Of a stretch of DNA of 64,000 bases, positions 1 through 7,809 are shown one piece after another. A model generated the notes under the pieces. It was not told where the DNA came from. It did not search any database and saw only the letters and a list, made by a program, of their open reading frames with translations. This stretch comes from Sphingomonas sp. CROZ-RG-20F-R02-07 (GTDB lineage: Bacteria > Pseudomonadota > Alphaproteobacteria > Sphingomonadales > Sphingomonadaceae). How positions within the stretch are numbered: position 1 is the first letter of the stretch; each line of letters starts with the position of its first letter. The stretch lies in the NCBI RefSeq assembly GCF_022662335.1, contig NZ_JAKNQJ010000001.1:248001-312000 (forward strand). Reading direction: 5' to 3'. The position numbers and the translations under genes are program-made.

Positions 1-210
1 CCGCACGTGGGGGCCAACCGCCATTGGGAACGTCTTCACCAGTACCTCCGCGAACTGGAGAACGAAACAGATTGGACCCCCGATGGACGCGGCTTCCGCC
101 TCGCGAACGCCGGAGGCCGCGGGCCCGTCGCGCAACTTCCGCGTGATCCGGGCAAGCTCGATGTTATCGTCGATCCCGAGTACCTATGGCCAAGACCGAG
201 GAGCGCCTGA
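1..210 (+). CDS. possible 3' end of an unrecognised gene (partial)
   Basis: Frame 1 is open from the first base to a stop at 210 and encodes about 69 residues, fairly rich in charged and aromatic residues at first and ending in a Pro/Arg-rich tail. No domain is recognised. It could be the tail of a gene starting left of the window, or begin at the GTG at 7. Bases 211-320 hold nothing I can support. A chance open frame in GC-rich DNA is a real alternative. Confidence 0.25.
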   Translation, partial: PHVGANRHWERLHQYLRELENETDWTPDGRGFRLANAGGRGPVAQLPRDPGKLDVIVDPEYLWPRPRSA

Positions 211-320
211 CAAGCTGGTTCCGATCACGATTGTGATCCGCGGCGGAAACGTTGGAATTCATGGCCGTTGGCCTCTGACATCTACTTTCATCGCTCGTAC
301 GATGCGGCGGACATGCCGCT

Positions 321-626
321 TCACTTCATCGCGGCGATGTCGCGGGCGCTTCTTCCGCGCTCCACCGCGGTTGCAAGAAACGCGCTTAGATCCTCGACCG
401 GCTGCGTTTCCGCTTTGTAGATTACGGTACGGCCGATCTTTTCCGATGACACGAGCCCGGCTGCCGCCAGGATCGTGAAGTGGGAGGTCATGCCGTTGGG
501 CGACATGTCCATGGCCTTTGCGATCTCGCCCGCGGCCAGTCCGTTTGGCAGTTCGTCGACCAGCCTCTGATAGACCTTGAGGCGGGTCGCCTGCGCCAGC
601 GCGCTCATCACCTGCATTGCTTCCAC
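321..626 (-). CDS. ArsR-family winged-helix transcriptional regulator
   Basis: This small regulator of about 101 residues has the ArsR/SmtB layout: an N-terminal helix containing ALAQATRLKVYQRLV, a recognition helix region around SPNGMTSHFTILAAAGLV, and a beta-wing (SEKIGRTVIYKAE). The family binds DNA as dimers and is released by metals or other effectors. I see no Cys-rich metal site, so the effector is unknown. I chose the GTG at 626 because AGGAG lies 8 bases upstream; in-frame ATGs at 674, 659 and 617 are alternatives. It is divergent from the gene at 817. The shared AT-rich interval carries a direct repeat of GAAGTGTT (720-735), a possible operator. Confidence 0.75.
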   Translation of the reverse strand: MEAMQVMSALAQATRLKVYQRLVDELPNGLAAGEIAKAMDMSPNGMTSHFTILAAAGLVSSEKIGRTVIYKAETQPVEDLSAFLATAVERGRSARDIAAMK

Positions 627-816
627 GTTTTCCACTCCTGATACGCTACGCGAAGCCATCCCGAGCTTCAACATGGGCTGCCCGAATCGTTACAGAACGC
701 TAACTATACATTATCTCCGGAAGTGTTGAAGTGTTTTCTTGATCTCCTATATCTCGGGGGTCGGCGGCTTTCGCCACCTCCGACAGGAACGTCATCGGCG
801 ACGATGGAGTGAACCC

Positions 817-1608
817 ATGGATATGACTGTCGCCGAGCGCTCCGACGCTGGCTCGAAGCCGAAGACCGTCTCGACCGGCAGCGCCCCGGTGTCTGCGAAG
901 CGTGTGGGTGCGCTGTTCCCCGATCCGCTCGACGAGGATGACGGGGCCGACGAGCTCGTCGTGACGACCCGCCGCGCTATCAGCCGGGTTGCACTTGTGG
1001 CGACGGAGACCGCTGCCCGCTTCCAGCGCGAGTCGGTGGATCACGATCCGATGGCATGGATGCTGGCTTCGCGTGCGGTGTTCGACGGCGCGGCCGCGAT
1101 CGACGCCTGCCTCAACCGGGACGCCTGCATGCGCGGCATCCTCGTCCACGGGCTGGGCCTCGGCCTCGATGTCGAGCGGTCCGCGGTCGACGTGCTGCTC
1201 GCCTCCGATGACGATGACGATGACTTCGACGAGCACGAGTTCCAGCATCTCCATGGCGACCGTACGGGTCGCCGCGGCAAGGGCGAGCGCGGGAAGTACG
1301 GGCGCGTGACCCGTGTGCGCCTCTTTACCGCTACGATCGTGGATACGCGCGACAACCTGATGCGCCAGGTCTTTCACGCCAGCCTGGCGCGCGACGCCGC
1401 CGAGGTGCGTTCGCGCCTGGCAGGACGGTTCGGTCCCGACATCGCGGATCTCGCCGACATCCGGCTCGGTGTCCACATCGCTTCGCCGCCCGTGGTGGCG
1501 CTGGTCCCCGAGCCCGTCCTCGAGCTCATCCGCCGTATGGAGCGCGACTGCGCGAAGCCGCACGCGCGCACCTTCGCCGTCGATATCGAGATGGGGATCC
1601 AGGCCTGA
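817..1608 (+). CDS. unrecognised acidic protein of the accessory block
   Basis: The protein has about 263 residues and matches no family I know. The middle holds a run of six Asp residues encoded by a repeated GATGAC unit near 1207-1224, followed by a basic Gly/Arg/Lys stretch; the rest looks helical and globular. The ATG at 817 is preceded by GGAG at a good distance and is preferred over a TTG at 739. It is the first of four same-strand genes with modest gaps, probably transcribed together and divergent from the ArsR gene. No function is proposed. Confidence 0.6.
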   Translation: MDMTVAERSDAGSKPKTVSTGSAPVSAKRVGALFPDPLDEDDGADELVVTTRRAISRVALVATETAARFQRESVDHDPMAWMLASRAVFDGAAAIDACLNRDACMRGILVHGLGLGLDVERSAVDVLLASDDDDDDFDEHEFQHLHGDRTGRRGKGERGKYGRVTRVRLFTATIVDTRDNLMRQVFHASLARDAAEVRSRLAGRFGPDIADLADIRLGVHIASPPVVALVPEPVLELIRRMERDCAKPHARTFAVDIEMGIQA

Positions 1609-1734
1609 CCGCCTCGCTATGAGGCCCTGACCTCCGCCCTTCTCGGAACGAGCGGGCAGCGCGGATCGCAAGGCGTGCGGCTCAGCGTCCACCGGACGGC
1701 GTGGTCGACCACCTCCTGAACAGGGGAAGACGAC

Positions 1735-2613
1735 ATGAATCTTCAAGTTGACGTCGGTCGCTCTGCGGCCGGCAAGGGGCTCGTTCGCGTCCTCCATCCA
1801 TTGAACCTGCCTGACGGCCCGACCGGGGACGGTGTCGGGCGTGGCCCCCACGTCGGCATCGCGGTCGATGTGGAGACCACCGGTCTCGATCCGTCGACAG
1901 GCAAGGTCATCGAACTCGCACTACGGCGGTTCCGCTATGACGCCGACGGCTTCGTCACCGACATCGACCGGGCTTATGAATGGCGTGAAGATCCGGGCGA
2001 GCCGCTGAGCGAGGAGATCGGCATTCTGACCGGCCTCACGGACGCCGACTTGGCGGGTCGCGAGATCGATGAGGGTGCCGCGACGCGATTGCTGCGGTCG
2101 GCATCGTTCGTGGTCGCGCACAACAGCGGCTTCGACAGGACGTGGGTGGAGCAGCGCCTACCCGACGCGGCCGGTTTGGCCTGGTGCTGTTCGATGCGCC
2201 AAGTCGATTGGCGCGCGCGCGAGTTCGACGGTCGCGTCCTGGGCTACCTGCTGCTCCAGCACGGCTATTACCATTGCGGCCACCGCGCGTCAGCCGACGT
2301 GGATGCGCTCATCCAGATGCTGCGCCACCGCGATGCGAACGGGCGTACCGCTCTCGCGGAGATGATCGAGCGTGGATCGCAGCCGACATGGCTCGTTCGT
2401 GCCACCGGCGCCCACTTCGACGTCAAGGACATGCTTCGAGCCCGCGGCTTCCGCTGGGATGGCGAACGGAAGGTCTGGGCGAAGGAAGTCGCGGACGAGG
2501 AACTGGTCCCGACCCAGTTCTGGCTGGCCGGCCACGTCTATTCCGCCACCGCCCGCGCGAAGGCGCTCGGTCCGGAGGTCATCGGGATCACCCCGCAGAC
2601 GCGCTTCCGCTGA
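1735..2613 (+). CDS. DEDDh 3'-5' exonuclease (DnaQ/RNase T-like)
   Basis: The 292-residue protein carries the exonuclease motifs in order: ExoI DVETTG (D45, E47), ExoII HNSGFD (D134) and ExoIII HRASAD (H183, D188), which is the DEDDh arrangement. This family degrades DNA or RNA from 3' ends with two metal ions. The first 40 residues are an extra leader. Residues from about 215 form a small C-terminal domain containing DVKDMLRARGFRWDGERKVW, which I cannot name. The ATG at 1735 is preceded by AGGGGAAG. It shares a strand with unrecognised genes on both sides, so it may serve DNA processing for a mobile element rather than polymerase proofreading. Confidence 0.85.
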   Translation: MNLQVDVGRSAAGKGLVRVLHPLNLPDGPTGDGVGRGPHVGIAVDVETTGLDPSTGKVIELALRRFRYDADGFVTDIDRAYEWREDPGEPLSEEIGILTGLTDADLAGREIDEGAATRLLRSASFVVAHNSGFDRTWVEQRLPDAAGLAWCCSMRQVDWRAREFDGRVLGYLLLQHGYYHCGHRASADVDALIQMLRHRDANGRTALAEMIERGSQPTWLVRATGAHFDVKDMLRARGFRWDGERKVWAKEVADEELVPTQFWLAGHVYSATARAKALGPEVIGITPQTRFR

Positions 2614-2658
2614 CACCCTTCAAGTCTCCCGCTCGGCTACAGCAAGAAAGGAACTGAC

Positions 2659-3477
2659 ATGCCACGCAAGAAATCCATTCCCGCCATCACGACCGCCATT
2701 GCGCTCAATTCTGTCGCGCGTGCCTCGCTCATCCCGATCATCGGATCCGAGGTCGCGCTGTCGAAGCTGCCTGGCACGGGCGGTACCGCCGTCCGCGACC
2801 TTGGCGTCACGCTCATCACCGACCAAGAATATTCCACGCGCGACCGCACGATCCCAGCTCGAGAGATCTTCTACGTCGATGGATCCAAGCCCACTGCCGA
2901 CGGGCCTTGGCGCGGCGAGGCCGACAAGCTCGCCTGGATCGACGAGCGCACTGGGTTCGAGTGCATCATGCTCCGCGACCCGCGTCGGGGTCATCTCAGC
3001 GGCTATGTCGGCGTTCCCCGTGACCACCCGCTGTGGGGCTGGGACCATGAGGCGGTTCCTGCCGATCTGGGCATCGAGGTGCATGGTGGCCTGACCTATT
3101 CCCGCATCTGCAAAGACGGCCCGGAGCCGGTCCGGCGCCGCATCCGTACGGAAGCGACTCGTATCTGCCACGTTCCGCCGGTGCCGCCGAAGTTTGAGCC
3201 CCTTACGCAGGCGACGGATCACAGTCCCGACGCCCACGTCTGGTGGTTCGGCTTCGCCTGCAACCACCTCTACGATCTCATTCCCGTCGACGGACCGCGC
3301 AGCAAGCACTTCATGGGTGCGGAGACGAAGGCCGAATACCGTGACGATGCCTACGTGGTGCGCGAGATCCTCAACTTGGCCGGCCAGTTGCGCGCGGTCG
3401 GCGACGGCGAGGCGGTACCAGCTCGGGAAGGACCGCCGTTGCCGCCGGTTGGGCTCGACCCGTCGACGGGAGGCTGA
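2659..3477 (+). CDS. unrecognised protein, accessory block
   Basis: This 272-residue protein begins 45 bases after the exonuclease, behind AAGGAAC. No catalytic motif is recognised. Features include YVGVPRDHPLWG, a following VHGGLTYS and a later WWFGFACNH; I have the impression that such motifs recur in plasmid and island proteins of alphaproteobacteria, but I cannot name a domain. It ends 3 bases before the next gene, indicating co-transcription. There is no signal peptide or membrane segment. Confidence 0.6.
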   Translation: MPRKKSIPAITTAIALNSVARASLIPIIGSEVALSKLPGTGGTAVRDLGVTLITDQEYSTRDRTIPAREIFYVDGSKPTADGPWRGEADKLAWIDERTGFECIMLRDPRRGHLSGYVGVPRDHPLWGWDHEAVPADLGIEVHGGLTYSRICKDGPEPVRRRIRTEATRICHVPPVPPKFEPLTQATDHSPDAHVWWFGFACNHLYDLIPVDGPRSKHFMGAETKAEYRDDAYVVREILNLAGQLRAVGDGEAVPAREGPPLPPVGLDPSTGG

Positions 3478-3480
3478 CTC

Positions 3481-4257
3481 ATGTCGGAACGTGATCGCCA
3501 TTATGGCGAACTGCCTTGGGGTTGGTGGTTGCGCGCATCAGGTAGCAGCTTGGAGGACGACGAGGGGCGCAAGTGGCATACGGTTCGCGATGCGTTCTGG
3601 CATGGCGAACTCGGCTTTCCGACGTCGAACGTCGCCAACGAGCAGCATGAACTCCTCCTCCGCGTGCTGACCGGGATTTATGCCGGATGGTCCTCGCCGT
3701 CCGAGGACCGGCAGGATCTGTTCCTGGGAAACACGCCGGCTTGGCGCTTCTACATGTGCTGGCTCGCCTCCGTCGGTCTGACCTATGCCTTGGGTCATCT
3801 GGGCGCGTTGGACGCGCCGCTCTCCACAAAGGGCAGATCGGTCATGATGATGCTCCAGGCGACTCGCGACCCTGCTTGGGAGCCACTGCCGATGTCCGAA
3901 GTGATCGAGGCGATCGCACGCGCCGAGCGGGGTAGGGAGGGCCATGCTCGCGAAGAGGCGTTGACGGCGTTCGAACGGGGCGTCGGTCTTCGGCGGTTCG
4001 TCTTTGCCCGCGAACAGGTCGGCAGGTCGTTCCTCATCACGCTTACCGGGATCGCCACGGACGCCCGCATGCCCACTCGGCGGGTGATCTGGTCGCAACC
4101 GTTCACTGACGCCACTGTACGCGACGACCTGTTCACATGGTTGGCGGCCCGAGTTCACCGGTGGGACGATTGGGGTCACATTGCATATCGTACTGGCGGC
4201 GAGGCGCTCACCCGCCAAATCCTCGCGCTCGTCGTCCATAGCTATGGTTCGCTCTAG
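3481..4257 (+). CDS. unrecognised protein, last gene of the accessory block
   Basis: This 258-residue protein is rich in Trp and aromatic residues (LPWGWWLRAS near the start; SSLEDDEGRKWHTV) and looks globular and cytosolic. It starts 3 bases after the preceding stop, so it is almost certainly in the same operon. No family is recognised. It is the last gene before the empty stretch that ends at tRNA-Cys. Confidence 0.6.
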   Translation: MSERDRHYGELPWGWWLRASGSSLEDDEGRKWHTVRDAFWHGELGFPTSNVANEQHELLLRVLTGIYAGWSSPSEDRQDLFLGNTPAWRFYMCWLASVGLTYALGHLGALDAPLSTKGRSVMMMLQATRDPAWEPLPMSEVIEAIARAERGREGHAREEALTAFERGVGLRRFVFAREQVGRSFLITLTGIATDARMPTRRVIWSQPFTDATVRDDLFTWLAARVHRWDDWGHIAYRTGGEALTRQILALVVHSYGSL

Positions 4258-4739
4258 GGTTCTAGCCGTAGGAAGCTGACGATCAAGTTGACGGTCCGCA
4301 CTGAAAATCGCGTCTCGCTCAGCCGCCAGATAGGCGAGGCATGCACGATAGAGTCAATTCCGACATCAGTCTGAAACAGCCATCTGACGTTGTTCGGCCG
4401 CCTTATGCAATCCGTGCTGACCATCCTGGCGACTATCGGCGCTGAAGAAAGGGGAGAGGCGACGCTCTCTTGCGGTACCGTCGACTACCGCGTCATTGGC
4501 TGCACCCACCGCCGCCAAATCATAGGACGGGAGCTCGGCCCTCGGAAATCAGCCGCACGGATATGAGACCGCCGTTCGGGCTAATGCGTAACTACGCGGT
4601 GTTCGTGTAGTGAACCTGCTATTCCTTAACACTACGACTTTGAAACCAGCAAAACTGGATTCAGTGTTGGTTTGCCGCTTATGTGCAAACCACTCATTTG
4701 CTCACATCGAGTAGCTCTTATTGCTAATCGACAGACCGC
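4258..4739. other. non-coding stretch between accessory block and tRNA-Cys
   Basis: About 480 bases hold no convincing gene on either strand: no integrase fragment, no tandem repeats, no clear terminator. Base composition drops toward the tRNA (about 4600-4740 is visibly AT-richer). It lies on the 3' side of the tRNA, where an island end would fall. Confidence 0.5.
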
Positions 4740-4813
4740 TGGAGGCCCGACCGGGAATCGAACCCGGGTGCGAGGATTTGCAGTCCTCTACGTCACCACT
4801 CCGCCATCGGGCC
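4740..4813 (-). tRNA. tRNA-Cys (GCA)
   Basis: On the minus strand a 74-base cloverleaf can be drawn. The acceptor stem GGCCCGA/TCGGGCC is followed by discriminator T and an encoded CCA. The anticodon loop reads CTGCAAA (anticodon GCA), and the T arm is CCGGG-TTCGATT-CCCGG. Discriminator U and anticodon GCA identify cysteine. Its 3' end points toward the accessory block at 1-4257. Confidence 0.95.
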
Positions 4814-4978
4814 TCGATCGCTGGAGGCGGGGCCAATGCCGGGGCGGGGCGAGGGTGTCAACCATTTCGCCGTGCAAATCCGTGTGCAGACGGCTTGGCG
4901 GTGGCCGGCGCGCGGGATAGAACATGGCGCGAAACGAAGTGTATTGTATAACTAACACGGCTGTGCGACAGGGTGGGC

Positions 4979-5656
4979 ATGATGACGACGGACATGGATC
5001 AGATCAGCGGCGACCGGTTCGCCACGATGCGCCACGCGATGGTGGCGAGCCAGTTGCGGACCACTGCGGTCGAGGACCAGCGCGTGGTCGCCGCGATGGC
5101 ACGCCTGCCGCGCGAGGATTATCTTCCCCGCAGCGCGCGCGACCTGGCGTATCGCGACACCGCGATCGCGCTGGGCGGCGGGCGTTACGCCAATCTGCCG
5201 CTGGCCACCGCGCGGCTGCTCGATGCCGCGGATCTGCACGCGGACGAGCGCGTGCTGCTGATCGGGTCGGCCGGGGGCTATACCGCGGCGGTACTCGCCG
5301 AGATCGTCGCCGAGGTGACCGCAGTCGAGAGCGACCCGGCCTGCGTCGCGATCGCGCGCGAGCGGCTGGAGCACGCCAAGCGCATCGTGCTGGTCGAGGG
5401 GCCGCTGGCCGAGGGTCATGCCGCGGGTGCGCCCTATGACGTGCTGGTGATCGACGGCGCGGTGCCCGCGGTGCCCCAGGCGCTGGCGGATCAGATCCGG
5501 CCGGGCGGCCGGGCGGTGCTGGGCCTGGTCGATCGCGGCCTGACGCGGCTCGCCGCGGGTGCGCGCACGCCCGGCGGGTTCGCGGTGATGCCGTTTCTCG
5601 ATTGCGACTGCGCCGTGCTGCCGGGCTTCGACCAGCCCACGCCGTTCCGCTTCTGA
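4979..5656 (+). CDS. pcm: protein-L-isoaspartate O-methyltransferase-like protein
   Basis: The roughly 225-residue protein fits the PCMT family: an N-terminal RHAMVASQLR...V motif, RLPREDYLP, and a Rossmann SAM-binding segment (VLLIGSAGGYTAAVLAEI, then VESDP). Members methylate isoaspartyl residues for repair. The glycine loop here (IGSAGGY) is less canonical than the usual GTGSGY, as in the divergent copies often found next to tolC in sphingomonads. I prefer the ATG at 4979 behind AGGGTGGGC over the GTG at 4973. The stop overlaps the tolC start (TGATG), so the two are translationally coupled. Confidence 0.8.
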   Translation: MMTTDMDQISGDRFATMRHAMVASQLRTTAVEDQRVVAAMARLPREDYLPRSARDLAYRDTAIALGGGRYANLPLATARLLDAADLHADERVLLIGSAGGYTAAVLAEIVAEVTAVESDPACVAIARERLEHAKRIVLVEGPLAEGHAAGAPYDVLVIDGAVPAVPQALADQIRPGGRAVLGLVDRGLTRLAAGARTPGGFAVMPFLDCDCAVLPGFDQPTPFRF

Positions 5657-7176
5657 TGGCGCGGCTCCGTTCCGGCTGGCTGCTCCTCGCCGGGGCGAGC
5701 CTCATCGCGAGCCCCGCATCGGCGGAGACTCTGCGCGAGGCCCTCGTCAAGGCCTATGCGAGCAATCCCACGATCACGGGCCAGCGCGCGGCGCTGCGCG
5801 CGACCGACGAGGGCGTGCCGCAGGCGCGCTCGGCGGGGCTGCCCTCGGTGGCGCTGAACACGGGCTATGTCGAGAATGTGCTCGGCACCAGCAATTCGCT
5901 CGCCTCGCCCGCGCGCCAGGCGACGGGGAACACGCAATTGACCGTCCCCGTCTATCAGGGCGGCGCGGTGCGCAGTTCGGTGCGCGCGGCCGAGACTCGC
6001 GTGGAGGCGGGACGGGCCACGCTGCGCGGCACCGAATCGGATCTCTTCACCGCGGTGGTCGCCAGCTATATGGACGTGATCCGCGACGAGGCGATCGTCG
6101 GGCTCAACATGCAGAATGTCCGCGTGCTGGAGGTGAACCTGCAGGCGAGCCAGGACCGGTTCCAGGTCGGCGACCTGACGCGCACCGACGTGGCCCAGTC
6201 GCAGGCGCGGCTCGCGCTCGCCCGTGCGCAGCTCGAAACCGCGCAGGCGCAGCTGATCGGCAGCCGCGAAACCTATATCCGCGTCGTGGGGACGCCGCCC
6301 ACGAAGCTCGAAGTGCCGCCCACGCTGCCGAAGCTGCCGCCGTCGCCCAACGCGGCGGTGGGCGAGGCGCTGAACAACAATCCGACGCTGCTGGCCGCCG
6401 CCAAGGCGCGCGACGCGACGCGCTACGACGTGAACGTGGCGCGGGCGAGCCGGCTGCCCAAGCTGAGCGTCGTGGTGGGCGGCAATTATTACAATTATCT
6501 GGGTTCGCTGGGCGCGGGCACCGCGGTGCCGGTGGGCCAGACGGGCACGTCGGGCACCGCAGGGGTCGCCTTGACGGTGCCGCTGTTCCAGGGCGGGCGC
6601 CCGGCATCGCTGGTGCGCCAGGCGGAGGCGCTGCGCAGCCAGTCGATCGAGAATGCGACCTCGGCCGAACGCGCGGTGATCGCGCAAACGCGGTCGGCCT
6701 ATGCGAGCTGGAAATCGTCCGAACAGGTGATCGCCTCGTCCGAGACGGCGGTGAACGCGAACAAGCTGAGCCTCGAAGGCGTGCGCGCCGAGAACAGCGT
6801 GGGTACGCGCACCATCCTCGACATCCTGAACGCCGAGCAGGAGCTGCTCAACAGCCAGGTGACGCTGGTGACGGCGCGGCGCGACGCCTATGTCGCGGGC
6901 TTCGCGCTGCTGGCCGCGATGGGCGATGCCGAGGCGCGCGACCTGGGGCTGGAGGGCGGCGTGCTCTACAATCCGGTGACCAATTACGAGCGCGTCCGCA
7001 ACCGGTTCGGCGATTTCGGCGGCGATGGCGAGCCCAATGCACAGGCGACATCGACCGCCCAGACCCCGGCGCAGGACGCCACCGTCGCGGCGCCCGTCGA
7101 CCCGATGCTCGAAAGCCCGGTTGACAGACGCGCGCCGTTAACCACAGGTGCGCAAGCGCCGAGCCGCCGTCAATAA
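5656..7176 (+). CDS. tolC: TolC-family outer-membrane efflux channel
   Basis: This protein of about 506 residues begins with a signal peptide (RLRSGWLLLAGASLIASPASA, cleaved about residue 22). The mature start TLREALVKAYASNPTI is the classic TolC N-terminus. Two outer-membrane efflux repeats follow, with Ala/Gln-rich coiled-coil helices. A Pro/Ala-rich tail of about 60 residues is dispensable-looking. TolC trimers form a channel through the outer membrane and periplasm, used by type I secretion and RND or MFS pumps; no partner pump is adjacent. The ATG at 5656 overlaps the pcm stop. Thirty bases separate it from popZ. Confidence 0.93.
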   Translation: MARLRSGWLLLAGASLIASPASAETLREALVKAYASNPTITGQRAALRATDEGVPQARSAGLPSVALNTGYVENVLGTSNSLASPARQATGNTQLTVPVYQGGAVRSSVRAAETRVEAGRATLRGTESDLFTAVVASYMDVIRDEAIVGLNMQNVRVLEVNLQASQDRFQVGDLTRTDVAQSQARLALARAQLETAQAQLIGSRETYIRVVGTPPTKLEVPPTLPKLPPSPNAAVGEALNNNPTLLAAAKARDATRYDVNVARASRLPKLSVVVGGNYYNYLGSLGAGTAVPVGQTGTSGTAGVALTVPLFQGGRPASLVRQAEALRSQSIENATSAERAVIAQTRSAYASWKSSEQVIASSETAVNANKLSLEGVRAENSVGTRTILDILNAEQELLNSQVTLVTARRDAYVAGFALLAAMGDAEARDLGLEGGVLYNPVTNYERVRNRFGDFGGDGEPNAQATSTAQTPAQDATVAAPVDPMLESPVDRRAPLTTGAQAPSRRQ

Positions 7177-7205
7177 GGGTGGTGGCCGGGATCGGGAAGC
7201 TCAGG

Positions 7206-7766
7206 ATGGGCGAAGTCAGCGTCGAACCTTCGATGGAGGAGATCCTCTCGTCGATCAAACGGATCATCGCCGAAGAGGGCGAGGGCGTTCCGCCCCGGCG
7301 CCGTCCGCAGCGCACCGCGCCGTTGCCCTCGCCCGTCGACCTGCTGGGCGACGACGAGGATGACGACGACCATGTCCTCGAACTGAGCGATCCGATGCCG
7401 GAAATCGACCGCCTGCCGGAGCCTGCGCCGATGCCCAAGCCTGTTCCCGCGGCCCGCGCCGTGCGCGATCCCGCGCCCGCTGCCGCCGCCCCCGTAGCCA
7501 CGACCACGCCCGCGGCTCCTGCTGCTGCGGCGCCCGCGACCGCCCCCATCGTGTCGCAGCAGACCGCCGCGGCGAGCCGCGGCGCGCTCGACATGCTGTC
7601 GCGCATGATGGTGAAACCCGAGAGCGATTCCGACGGGACGCTCGAGGGGCTGGTGCGCGAGATGCTGCGGCCGATGCTGAGCGAATGGCTCGACGCGAAC
7701 CTGCCCGCGCTGGTCGAGACGATGGTCGCGCGCGAGATCGAACGGATCACCAGCCCGCAGGGTTGA
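7206..7766 (+). CDS. popZ: PopZ-like cell-pole organising protein (DUF2497)
   Basis: The 186-residue protein has the PopZ plan: a short conserved N-terminal helix ([18 protein letters not shown]), a long acidic then Pro/Ala-rich disordered linker (about residues 25-125), and a conserved C-terminal helical assembly region ending [33 protein letters not shown]. PopZ forms a polymeric hub at cell poles that anchors ParB-parS and signalling proteins in alphaproteobacteria. The ATG at 7206 starts the conserved helix; a GTG at 7179 would only add 9 unconserved residues. It lies between tolC and valS. Confidence 0.9.
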   Translation: MGEVSVEPSMEEILSSIKRIIAEEGEGVPPRRRPQRTAPLPSPVDLLGDDEDDDDHVLELSDPMPEIDRLPEPAPMPKPVPAARAVRDPAPAAAAPVATTTPAAPAAAAPATAPIVSQQTAAASRGALDMLSRMMVKPESDSDGTLEGLVREMLRPMLSEWLDANLPALVETMVAREIERITSPQG

Positions 7767-7809
7767 ACCCCGCTGGCCTCGTGCGTGCCGCCTCGCTAAG
7801 GCTCGGCGC

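Noticed and set aside
1198..1230. Asp-codon repeat (GATGAC units) as a tandem-repeat element
   Set aside because: It is only three to four units inside a coding sequence and encodes an acidic loop. It is not evidence of a mobile repeat.
4672..4951. Small plus-strand open frames across tRNA-Cys
   Set aside because: They read through the tRNA gene in antisense and have no ribosome site.
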